DNA of 35,574 nt from Dehalococcoidia bacterium (lineage in GTDB: Bacteria; Chloroflexota; Dehalococcoidia; Dehalococcoidales; JAUXAP01): positions 1 through 35,574 of the forward strand of contig JAUXAP010000009.1 of the NCBI GenBank assembly GCA_030619865.1. The letters are read 5' to 3'. Below are positions 19,120 to 26,508 of the stretch, in pieces. Position 1 is the stretch's first letter. Every line of letters starts with the position of its first letter. Below the pieces are notes generated by a model that saw nothing but the letters and a program-made list of their open reading frames with translations, did not search any database and was not told where the DNA came from. The translations under genes and the position numbers were made by a program.

Positions 19120-20382
19120 TTATACCTCAGAGCATTGTCGGAAGACCAGGACTGAGTTATGCCCGCCAAAGCCAAAGGAATTGGACATAACCGTGGTAAC
19201 CTTGGCTTGACGGGCTACATTAGGCACATAATCCAAATCACACTCGGGGTCAGGGTGGGTAAGGTTGATGGTTGGTGGTATGAGCCCGTGCTGAATACTC
19301 ATAATACATATCGCTGCCTCAACAGCGCCGGCAGCCCCTATAAGATGCCCTATCATTGACTTAGTGGAGCTTATTGGAATGTGGTAGGCATGGTCCCCAA
19401 ATACAGTCTTTATAGCCGTGGTTTCCATTTTGTCGTTTAGTGGCGTAGAAGTGCCATGAGCGTTAATATAATCAATTTCGGTGATGTCGAGCCCCGCCTT
19501 CTTAAGGGTTGTTTGCATGGCTCTGGCAGCGCCCTCCCCGCTTTCAATGGGCTGGGTAATATGGAAGGCGTCAGCACTGGCTCCATAGGCCAGAATTTCA
19601 GCCAGAATGTTAGCCCCCCGCTTTTGGGCGTGGGCGAGGTTTTCTAGGATAAGAATACCTGCGCCTTCACCAATGACAAAGCCATCACGCTCAGCGTCGA
19701 AAGGACGAGATGCCTGTTGCGGTGCATCATTTCGGGTGGAGAGGGCGTTGAGGGCATTGAAACTGGCAATACCTATTGGATTTATAATTGCTTCGCTGCC
19801 GCCAGTAATCATCGCTTCAGCATCACCCTTTCTGATGAGTTCATAAGCAGCGCCTATGGCGTCTGAGCCGCTAGAGCAAGCTGATGTGACGCAGAGATTT
19901 GGCCCTTTCACCCCCAGAGCAATTGATACCTGCGCTGCCGCCATGTCAGATATCATCATTGGTACCAAGAAGGGGCTTACTCTATCTGGCCCTCTTTCTA
20001 ACATCACTCTTACTTGTTCGGATAGGGTAGTTAGACCGCCGATACCACTGCCAATTATAATGCCGATGTTTTCTTGGTTGCTGGAATCAATTTTTAACCC
20101 GGCGTGCTCCGTTGCTTGTCGGCTGGCAGCTACGGCTAGTTGAGCAAAGCGGTCCATACGGCGAGCGTCCTTGCGGTTAATATAGTCGGTGGGCTCAAAG
20201 CCCTTTACCTCGCCAGCAAACTTGGTGGTAAGGGGCTCGGGGTCAAATAGGGTAATGCGGTCAATGCCAGACTTGCCGGCGGTAATGCCTTCCCAGGTGG
20301 TGGAAGTATCCAGACCAAGAGGGCACAGAGTACCAATGCCAGTAACCACTACTCTGTTATTAGGGTTGCTTATCGACTTCAT
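19120..20382 (-). CDS. fabF: Beta-ketoacyl-[ACP] synthase II
   Basis: RVVVTGIGTLCPLG; VTSACSSGSDAIGAA active-site Cys; NAHGTSTPLND; KSMIGHLIGAAGAVEA; NSFGFGGHN. Confidence 0.95.
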   Translation of the reverse strand: MKSISNPNNRVVVTGIGTLCPLGLDTSTTWEGITAGKSGIDRITLFDPEPLTTKFAGEVKGFEPTDYINRKDARRMDRFAQLAVAASRQATEHAGLKIDSSNQENIGIIIGSGIGGLTTLSEQVRVMLERGPDRVSPFLVPMMISDMAAAQVSIALGVKGPNLCVTSACSSGSDAIGAAYELIRKGDAEAMITGGSEAIINPIGIASFNALNALSTRNDAPQQASRPFDAERDGFVIGEGAGILILENLAHAQKRGANILAEILAYGASADAFHITQPIESGEGAARAMQTTLKKAGLDITEIDYINAHGTSTPLNDKMETTAIKTVFGDHAYHIPISSTKSMIGHLIGAAGAVEAAICIMSIQHGLIPPTINLTHPDPECDLDYVPNVARQAKVTTVMSNSFGFGGHNSVLVFRQCSEV

Positions 20383-20444
20383 CTATATGTTTTCCCTCCT
20401 ACAGAGCCTTTCACAGGGTAAGGCTCCTTCAATCTAAAATAGGA

Positions 20445-21023
20445 TTAGAATTTATTTCTATGCAAGATTTCCTTCAGCTCTCTTTTAGGAACATGCAGTA
20501 CATTGTCTTCATCTTTCCAGTATTTGACAGACCCCTTATATTCTTCTACAATGGGGCTCTCATCAGGATAACCCAGGGCTAATGTCAGCATGATGTTATA
20601 ATCTTCGGGGATATTGAGTAGCTCTCTTAACCTATCATTGTCATGAGTGCTGACGCGGCAGGAGCCAACACCCTCTTCAAGAGCGACCAATATTATGTTC
20701 TCAGCAGCTAAACCAGCCTCAAAATAGCTGGAAGCTTCATACTTTGTCCCTTTTTTTATCAGGCCCACAATGTAGGCCATCGGTTGATGTCCTGCTGGGG
20801 GGTTACCGGCTGGCCTAATATATCCAGCCCATCTGATCATGCTAAATATCTCAGGTAGCAGTTGCTCATCATCAATAATGACGTATTCTAGGGGTTGCAG
20901 GTTTGCCCCAGACGGTGTTAGTCTGGCGGCGTTAACGCACCTTTCCAAAATTTCATACGGAATGGGTATATTTTTAAACCGCCTGATTGATCTGCGCTTA
21001 AGCGCCAAGTCATAGGTGCTCAC
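20445..21023 (-). CDS. Nitroreductase family protein
   Basis: RRSIRRFKNIPIPYEILERCVNAARLTPSGANLQPLEYVII; FEAGLAAENIILVALEEGVGSCRV. Confidence 0.9.
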   Translation of the reverse strand: MSTYDLALKRRSIRRFKNIPIPYEILERCVNAARLTPSGANLQPLEYVIIDDEQLLPEIFSMIRWAGYIRPAGNPPAGHQPMAYIVGLIKKGTKYEASSYFEAGLAAENIILVALEEGVGSCRVSTHDNDRLRELLNIPEDYNIMLTLALGYPDESPIVEEYKGSVKYWKDEDNVLHVPKRELKEILHRNKF

Positions 21024-21182
21024 TTCTCGCTCCCCTCTGAATGGCTAGCCACTTACAGGAGTAGGATTTCCAATAGCCAGATGGCAATTGACCATCTTAG
21101 AATATGCCCATTATAATACATGTGTAATCGGATGGTCAACCTACGTAAGAACGAAAGTTCGTTTATTAAGAGGGCTGGAAGT

Positions 21183-22445
21183 ATGAAGGTTGCATTAGAT
21201 AGCCTGGGTTGTAAACTTAATCAAGCAGAGATAGAGTTTTTAGCTAGACAATTGGCTGAGGCGGGGTATAGGCTGGTATCTCCGTCTGATGAGGCTGATG
21301 TCTATATACTGAATACCTGCACAGTTACCCGTATTACTGATGGCAAATCACGTCGCCGGCTCAGACTAGCTCACCACCGAAATCCTAATGCCTTGATTAT
21401 TGCCACCGGTTGCTATGCTGAGCGGGCGCCCCAGGAACTGGCTCAGATTGAAGGGGTTAGTCTTGTCTTAAACAATGAGCAAAAACCGTATTTACTGCGG
21501 CTATTGGAAGAGTCTGGTTACCCAAGTGACTCTGTCGATGTTCAGGGGGATTCAATCAGCAGTCGTAATACTGGTTTCAGGACCCGTGCCTTCATCAAGA
21601 TTCAGGATGGTTGTAATAGCTTTTGTGCTTACTGCATTGTGCCTCTAGTGCGGGGTAGAGAGAAAAGTGTGCCTGTTGACCAGGTTGTAGCTGAGGTCAG
21701 GAACAGAGTTAATGACGACTATAAAGAGGGGGTGTTAACCGGGGTCAAGATTGGCTCGTATAACTATGATGGAATTAATCTAAAGGGTTTACTGGAGCAT
21801 ATCTTGGCTGAGACTGAGGTAACCAGGTTAAGGCTGTCTTCTCTGCAACCTCAGGAAATCTCTACTGAGCTTGTTGGACTGTGGCGTGACCAGAGGCTGT
21901 GTCCCCACTTCCACCTCTCCCTCCAGAGTGGCAGCGGCACGGTGCTCAGTCGGATGAAGCGGCGCTATACCACTGCTGACTATCAGCAAGCTGTGTCTCT
22001 GATTGGGACTGTAGTGCCTGAGGCGGCTATCACCACTGATGTAATCGTTGGCTTCCCCGGTGAGACAGAGAAGGAATTTGAGGAGAGCTATGACTTCTGT
22101 CGGCAGATGCAATTTGCCCGAATCCATGTCTTTCCCTACTCACCACGCCGGGGAACTCAGGCTGCCCGAATGCTGCCGCAGGTGGAGGCTCAAATTAAGA
22201 AGCAACGAAGCCAGAGGATGCTAGCTCTGGCTAAAGAGGGCGCTCATAATTTCAGCCAGCAATTTTTAGGCAAAACTATGCTGGTATTATGGGAGAAGAA
22301 GACTGACGGTGTCTGGTCTGGGCACACCGACAATTACATAAAGGTATATACTAGAAGTAATAAGGTTTTAACTAATAAATTGCTGCCGGTAAAGCTGGTG
22401 GAAGTTAGGGAGGATGGAGTGTGGGGGGAGACAGCTGGAGAATAG
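21183..22445 (+). CDS. mtaB: tRNA (N6-threonylcarbamoyladenosine(37)-C2)-methylthiotransferase MtaB-like
   Basis: MKVALDSLGCKLNQAEIE start; NTCTVT; radical-SAM IQDGCNSFCAYCIVPLVRGREKS; TDVIVGFPGETEKEF. The ORF begins upstream at 21120, but 21183 fits the family N-terminus. Confidence 0.9.
   Translation: MKVALDSLGCKLNQAEIEFLARQLAEAGYRLVSPSDEADVYILNTCTVTRITDGKSRRRLRLAHHRNPNALIIATGCYAERAPQELAQIEGVSLVLNNEQKPYLLRLLEESGYPSDSVDVQGDSISSRNTGFRTRAFIKIQDGCNSFCAYCIVPLVRGREKSVPVDQVVAEVRNRVNDDYKEGVLTGVKIGSYNYDGINLKGLLEHILAETEVTRLRLSSLQPQEISTELVGLWRDQRLCPHFHLSLQSGSGTVLSRMKRRYTTADYQQAVSLIGTVVPEAAITTDVIVGFPGETEKEFEESYDFCRQMQFARIHVFPYSPRRGTQAARMLPQVEAQIKKQRSQRMLALAKEGAHNFSQQFLGKTMLVLWEKKTDGVWSGHTDNYIKVYTRSNKVLTNKLLPVKLVEVREDGVWGETAGE
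22368..22430 (+). repeat. Copy 1 (in gene) of mtaB 3'-end repeat
   Basis: Encodes LTNKLLPVKLVEVREDGVWGE; similar fragments recur at 23108 and 23208. Confidence 0.75.
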
Positions 22446-22460
22446 GTAGAATTAAGGAGG

Positions 22461-23111
22461 TTGAGGAAAATGAAACACTTCTTTGGAGTCTCTTTGGGTT
22501 GGATAATTAGAAAACTACGAACGCATTTTATCGCTGGTATCCTTGTTGTTGTGCCTATTGCTGTCACCATATGGATATTTGTCTGGCTTTTTACTACAGT
22601 CGACAGTTGGCTGCAGCCAATAATCACACGTATATACGGCCAGCCGATTGCCGGCATAGGCTTCGGCATAACTTTGGTATTGATTTACCTAATTGGAGTC
22701 ATAGTCAGTAATTTTGTCGGAAGGAGACTAGTTCGTTACGGTGAGTCCGTACTTGCGAGGATACCTTTGGCTTGGCAGCTGTACAACGGCATTAAACAAA
22801 TCATGCAGAGCTTTTCAGCACCTGGCAAAACTGGCTTTATGCAGGTTGTGCTTGTAGAATTCCCTAGAAAGGGCATGAGAACTATAGGCTTTATCACTAA
22901 CGAATCGTATGACAAGTCTGGAGAAAGACTGCTGAACGTCTTCATACCTACCGCCCCTAATCCAACATCAGGCTTCCTGCAAATAGCACGGGAAGAAGAA
23001 ATTATTCGGACTAATATATCAGTTGAGGAGGCGTTAAGGATGGTCGTGTCTGCGGGCAGGGTGTCAATTAAGGAAGTTGGTGACAAGTTGTCAATGTCAG
23101 ACCAAACTTAA
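22461..23111 (+). CDS. DUF502 family membrane protein
   Basis: LRTHFIAGILVVVPIAVTIWIFVWLFTTVD...GIGFGITLVLIYLIGVIVSNFVGRRLV...VVLVEFPRKGMRTIGFITNE...VFIPTAPNPTSGFL. Confidence 0.9.
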   Translation: MRKMKHFFGVSLGWIIRKLRTHFIAGILVVVPIAVTIWIFVWLFTTVDSWLQPIITRIYGQPIAGIGFGITLVLIYLIGVIVSNFVGRRLVRYGESVLARIPLAWQLYNGIKQIMQSFSAPGKTGFMQVVLVEFPRKGMRTIGFITNESYDKSGERLLNVFIPTAPNPTSGFLQIAREEEIIRTNISVEEALRMVVSAGRVSIKEVGDKLSMSDQT

Positions 23112-23170
23112 CCAATGAGCTGCTATCGGAAAAGCTGGTGGAATTTTCTAGCTGGGATGGGGTGTGGAGG
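23108..23170 (+). repeat. Copy 2 of mtaB 3'-end repeat (fragment)
   Basis: Conceptual translation LTNELLSEKLVEFSSWDGVWR; same strand, directly after the DUF502 stop. Confidence 0.75.
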
Positions 23171-23207
23171 GTCTAATATCCTTAAAATATCTACAGTTAT
23201 GTTATAC

Positions 23208-23260
23208 TTGACCAACGAGCTGTTGCCGGTTAAGCTAGTGGAAGTTGGGAAGAGACTGGT
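23208..23260 (+). repeat. Copy 3 of mtaB 3'-end repeat (fragment)
   Basis: Conceptual translation LTNELLPVKLVEVGKRLVKWGE; starts exactly 100 nt after copy 2. Confidence 0.75.
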
Positions 23261-23275
23261 TAAATGGGGTGAAAT

Positions 23276-23998
23276 ATGGGACCTGCTGAGCTATTTGCCA
23301 TTATCATATTGTTGATTTTCAGTTTATTATGTTCCTTACTTGTTTATTTTGGTATGCACCCCGCAAGGCGAATACAATTGCTGTTTGTTAGGTTCGTTAG
23401 GCTTACGCAGCTATACCCTCCAATAATTATACTGCTCCTCCTTATATTGATTGTAGTTAACCTGCTCATAATCAGCTTTAGAGTTGGATATTTCCCAGGA
23501 ATGCTTACTGGCGCAATAAGTGTGATAACTGCGTTATTAATAGCAATTCTAATTATTTTTGCAAGGCGAGTAACGATTATGAAGGAAGTCCCATCCATGC
23601 ACACCCAGCTTCTTGCTGTCATGACTTCTGGATTTCACAGAGTCACCGACTTCGTGTCTGGAACTAAAATAGGTGTTCTAGATTATGGTCCACCCCTCCA
23701 CTGGATGCAAACGGCTTTAGATACCTATGGAATATCTTTTATACCTGTTATCGTCTACAAAGGTGAACTGTTTGAAGTATTGAAGAGCGGAGTAGTCGAT
23801 GCTGTCCTTATTACAGAGCACACCTCTCCTCCATTGGATGAGCCCTTTGCGTTAGGCAAGCTTCGACTTCTACCCTGGAGCATAGAAGCAATTGAAGCAG
23901 TAACTAGGGCTTTTCCAACAGTAACAAGACCAGCCGTATTACCGCTGAAAACTTATGTCGGACAATCTAAAGATATTAAAGGTTATGCATCTTACTAA
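23276..23998 (+). CDS. Membrane protein with partial TAXI-type TRAP solute-receptor-like domain
   Basis: N-terminal hydrophobic segments, then TKIGVLDYGPPLHWMQTALDTYGISF...LFEVLKSGVVDAVLITEHTSPP...LRLLPWSIEAIEAVTRAFPTV...VLPLKTYVGQSKDIKGYASY, resembling the later part of TAXI receptors. Confidence 0.6.
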   Translation: MGPAELFAIIILLIFSLLCSLLVYFGMHPARRIQLLFVRFVRLTQLYPPIIILLLLILIVVNLLIISFRVGYFPGMLTGAISVITALLIAILIIFARRVTIMKEVPSMHTQLLAVMTSGFHRVTDFVSGTKIGVLDYGPPLHWMQTALDTYGISFIPVIVYKGELFEVLKSGVVDAVLITEHTSPPLDEPFALGKLRLLPWSIEAIEAVTRAFPTVTRPAVLPLKTYVGQSKDIKGYASY

Positions 23999-24003
23999 CG
24001 TCT

Positions 24004-24047
24004 CATTCCCAGCACCACCGAGGTTTCAATCTGGTGCTGGGGGGATA
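24004..24047 (-). repeat. Intergenic copy of GNAT 3'-end-like repeat, containing a 9-bp-stem palindrome
   Basis: Shares ACCACCGAGGTTTCAATCTGG (24014-24034) exactly with 25303-25323; CCAGCACCA (24009-24017)/TGGTGCTGG (24032-24040) form an inverted repeat. Confidence 0.75.
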
Positions 24048-24110
24048 GTGGGGTAACCCAACGTTCAATTCACTTGCCAACAAAACCAACAAGGAATATA
24101 ATACTGCCAA

Positions 24111-24344
24111 ATGGTGAAGGGCTATCTTCTTATCAAGTTGGTTCCAGGGTTGGAATCTAGTGCTCTGTCCCAGATTCGTGCCACCCCAGGAGTCTTGGAA
24201 GTAAACCTCGTGTTCGGCCAGTGGGACGTAGTAGCTATAGCTGAAGCTAAAACCCTTTTTGAGCTAACCAGGATAGTCGTTGGCGAAGTCCGTGGTATTC
24301 AGGGTGTCCAGGATACCACGACGCTTCTGCAAGCTGAGCTATAG
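24111..24344 (+). CDS. Stand-alone Lrp/AsnC ligand-binding (RAM) domain protein
   Basis: GYLLIKLVPGLESSALSQIRATPGVLEVNLVFGQWDVVAIAEAKTLFELTRIVVGEVRGIQGVQDTTTLL; no HTH. Confidence 0.85.
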   Translation: MVKGYLLIKLVPGLESSALSQIRATPGVLEVNLVFGQWDVVAIAEAKTLFELTRIVVGEVRGIQGVQDTTTLLQAEL

Positions 24345-24358
24345 GTTTCAATCTGGTA

Positions 24359-25258
24359 TCATTCCGCTTTCTTCTTCAGGTTCTTTGTCGGGTTGCGGAA
24401 TTCGCAGGGCACCTTTGTCTGGCACAGCCCGCACCCGGCTACGCTCACATCATATTCCTTCTTTAAGTAACCAATATCCTCATTCATATACGCCCGGCAC
24501 TTTATCTTGTCGTGACCGTTCTCAGTGATAGCCCCGGCTGGGCAGCGGTTAATACAGGCTTTACAGCTAACGCCTACGTAGAAGAGGCAGTTTGAGAGTC
24601 GGCTTTTGGCTGTCCTGAGGCTTGCTGGCAGGACGAGGTCGGTAACTACACTTCCACAGCGGTGGGCGATGCCACGCTCGGTAATCAAGGCATCGGAAAG
24701 ACTGAAAGTACCATGGCCAGCAGCATAGGCGATGTGTCTTTCTGACCAGTTTGAGTAACGCCCCCTCTCATTAGAATCTCTCTTGAAATAAGGCTGAAGG
24801 GCTGGCGCTACCGCCAGGTATCCCTTTGCGATGAGGAGTTCTACCACATGCTCCCGCACGGCGTCATTAAACTTCTCCCCATACCAGCGGCTATGTGACC
24901 AGAGGCGAGTAGGAGCAAGCTTCTCACCGCGGTTAGACTCGCGTATCTTCTCGGCGAGGGGCAGAATCCAGCTTATGACTGAAATACGTGCTGGCATATC
25001 TTCAGGATTTTTACTATAGGCTTGAGCCAAGGCCTCGCGGGGGGTGAGGTGGATAGGAGCAACAACAGCCTTGTAATCAGCAAAGATGGGGTCATCGCCA
25101 TCAGCGAATTGCACCAGCGGCTCATCAAAGATAATCTGGCTATCGGTGTCAGATAGGCGGTTTAGGAGGCTGGTGCGGACAAATGCCTTTATTTCTTTCT
25201 CAACGAGCTGTGCCGGCTCTGCTTGAAATCCTTCTTTCGCCTTCTGTGAGCACATCAT
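24359..25258 (-). CDS. 4Fe-4S double-cluster protein, epoxyqueuosine reductase (QueG)-like
   Basis: CKACINRCPAGAITENGHDKIKC...CGLCQTKVPCEFRNP ferredoxin-like clusters; upstream RWYGEKFNDAVREHV and GHGTFSLSDALITERGIAHRCGSVVTDL resemble the QueG/reductive dehalogenase C-terminal fold. Confidence 0.75.
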   Translation of the reverse strand: MMCSQKAKEGFQAEPAQLVEKEIKAFVRTSLLNRLSDTDSQIIFDEPLVQFADGDDPIFADYKAVVAPIHLTPREALAQAYSKNPEDMPARISVISWILPLAEKIRESNRGEKLAPTRLWSHSRWYGEKFNDAVREHVVELLIAKGYLAVAPALQPYFKRDSNERGRYSNWSERHIAYAAGHGTFSLSDALITERGIAHRCGSVVTDLVLPASLRTAKSRLSNCLFYVGVSCKACINRCPAGAITENGHDKIKCRAYMNEDIGYLKKEYDVSVAGCGLCQTKVPCEFRNPTKNLKKKAE

Positions 25259-25283
25259 TTGCCCTCCTCAATCTTATGCTATC

Positions 25284-25760
25284 CTAACAGTTTATCCCCA
25301 AAACCACCGAGGTTTCAATCTGGCGCTGAGGGATATCCCAGTAGGTTTTTAGTAGCTCATCCTTATTGGGCTGAAGGCTGAAGCCGCGTTTTTGATAGAA
25401 ATCAATCGCCCAGTGAGCATCGGCCCAGGTCCCCATCAGCAGGCGGGAGGTGGTAACCAGACCCTTAAGGTGATTTAAGAGTTTACTGCCTATCCCCTGT
25501 TTCTGCCATCGGGGTAATACATAGGCGTGGCGGATAAGGGTAACATCCTTAATCGGCTCAAACCCCATTACTCCCACCAGCTCACCGTTTATCTCCCAGC
25601 CGAAGAAGGTCAGGCGCTTCATTTCCCGCTTGAGCTCATCCATAGACATATAGGGCTGATGGTAACAGTCAGCCGGTATAATGCCTTCGTAGGCTTGGGC
25701 TGCCTTATTGATGATAAAATGTATCCTTTTGGTGTCACCGAGTTGGCAGGCACGAATCAT
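25284..25760 (-). CDS. GNAT family N-acetyltransferase
   Basis: VMGFEPIKDVTLIRHAYVLPRWQKQGIGSKLLNHLKGL (Q-x2-G-x-G/S acetyl-CoA motif); GTWADAHWAIDFYQKRGF. Confidence 0.9.
   Translation of the reverse strand: MIRACQLGDTKRIHFIINKAAQAYEGIIPADCYHQPYMSMDELKREMKRLTFFGWEINGELVGVMGFEPIKDVTLIRHAYVLPRWQKQGIGSKLLNHLKGLVTTSRLLMGTWADAHWAIDFYQKRGFSLQPNKDELLKTYWDIPQRQIETSVVLGINC
25294..25338 (-). repeat. In-gene copy of the repeat at 24004-24047 (3' end of GNAT)
   Basis: Shared 21-bp core plus flanking similarity; encodes PQRQIETSVVLG. Confidence 0.75.
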
Positions 25761-25809
25761 AAGTCCAATTGTAACACGTATCTGTATTTAGTGCTTAGAC
25801 AAAACTGCG

Positions 25810-26175
25810 ATGTTCTCAAATGTGGGGGCTAGATATGTTGTCCTATCTTTAATTATAGTGCTACAATCAGCCCAGGGGGTATTAGCTCTCGTGGATAAGC
25901 ATGAATATCACGCCAATATAAGACCAGTAACAGACGAAGTGCACCTTCGCCGACTCACAATGGATGAAGCACTGCTGAAGCTTGACCAATACCTGAATGA
26001 TGCCTTTATGGCTGGACTATACCAGGTCAGGGTAGTTCATGGTAAGGGGGCGGGGATTCTGCGTCAGTCAGTCCGTGAGCAGCTGGCCAAACATTCACTG
26101 GTTAAATCATACCGCCCCGGTGGTTATGGGGAAGGGGGCGCTGGAGTTACCATAGTGGAACTAGCTCCCAAATAG
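25810..26175 (+). CDS. Smr (MutS2 C-terminal-like) domain protein; true start uncertain
   Basis: VDEVHLRRLTMDEALLKLDQYLNDA-type start, VRVVHGKGAGILRQSVREQLAKHSLVKSYRPGGYGEGGAGVTIVEL. The hydrophobic first ~40 residues may not be translated. Confidence 0.82.
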   Translation: MFSNVGARYVVLSLIIVLQSAQGVLALVDKHEYHANIRPVTDEVHLRRLTMDEALLKLDQYLNDAFMAGLYQVRVVHGKGAGILRQSVREQLAKHSLVKSYRPGGYGEGGAGVTIVELAPK

Positions 26176-26213
26176 CAGGTGACTTAACCGGTTGGCAAGT
26201 AATAGCTAATCCA

Positions 26214-26242
26214 TTGAACGGTTAAAGGTTTTTAGTTATAAT
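26214..26242 (+). promoter_or_regulatory. Putative sigma70-type promoter for the tRNA pair
   Basis: TTGAAC (26214-26219), 17-nt spacer, TATAAT (26237-26242), 14 nt upstream of tRNA-His. Confidence 0.7.
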
Positions 26243-26256
26243 GTCTATACTTCTTG

Positions 26257-26333
26257 GTGAGTGTCGCCTAGTGGTCTAAGGCGCCAGGTTGTGGCCCTGG
26301 AGAACGAGGGTTCAAATCCCTCCACTCACCCCA
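26257..26333 (+). tRNA. tRNA-His (GTG)
   Basis: Acceptor GTGAGTG/CACTCAC; anticodon stem CCAGG-TTGTGGC-CCTGG; GGTTCAAATCC T-arm; G at -1 (26256) opposite discriminator C (26330); CCA encoded at 26331-26333. Confidence 0.95.
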
Positions 26334-26341
26334 CTAATTAA

Positions 26342-26414
26342 GCGCCTATAGCTCAGCGGACAGAGCATCGGTCTTCGGAACCGAGTGTCGTGGGTTCGAA
26401 TCCCTCTAGGCGCG
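26342..26414 (+). tRNA. tRNA-Arg (TCG)
   Basis: Acceptor GCGCCTA/TAGGCGC; anticodon arm TCGGT-CTTCGGA-ACCGA; GGTTCGAATCC T-arm; no encoded CCA. Confidence 0.93.
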
Positions 26415-26508
26415 CTTATAGATACTACAATTGAGCTGGGCACAAGCACTAAGACAAGGGATATGGTGAGCGATTAGTTCATTCTGGAAATTGAGGAGAG
26501 TTTACAAA

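Noticed and set aside
23115-23315. 66-aa ORF between DUF502 and the TAXI-like gene
   Set aside because: Its sequence is explained by the degenerate mtaB tail repeats; it overlaps the next gene's start and has no convincing RBS.
24014-25323. GGTTTCAATC-type repeats reminiscent of CRISPR repeat ends (ATTGAAAC)
   Set aside because: Only two to three copies with irregular spacing of about 0.3-1 kb, overlapping a gene end. No spacer periodicity or cas genes.
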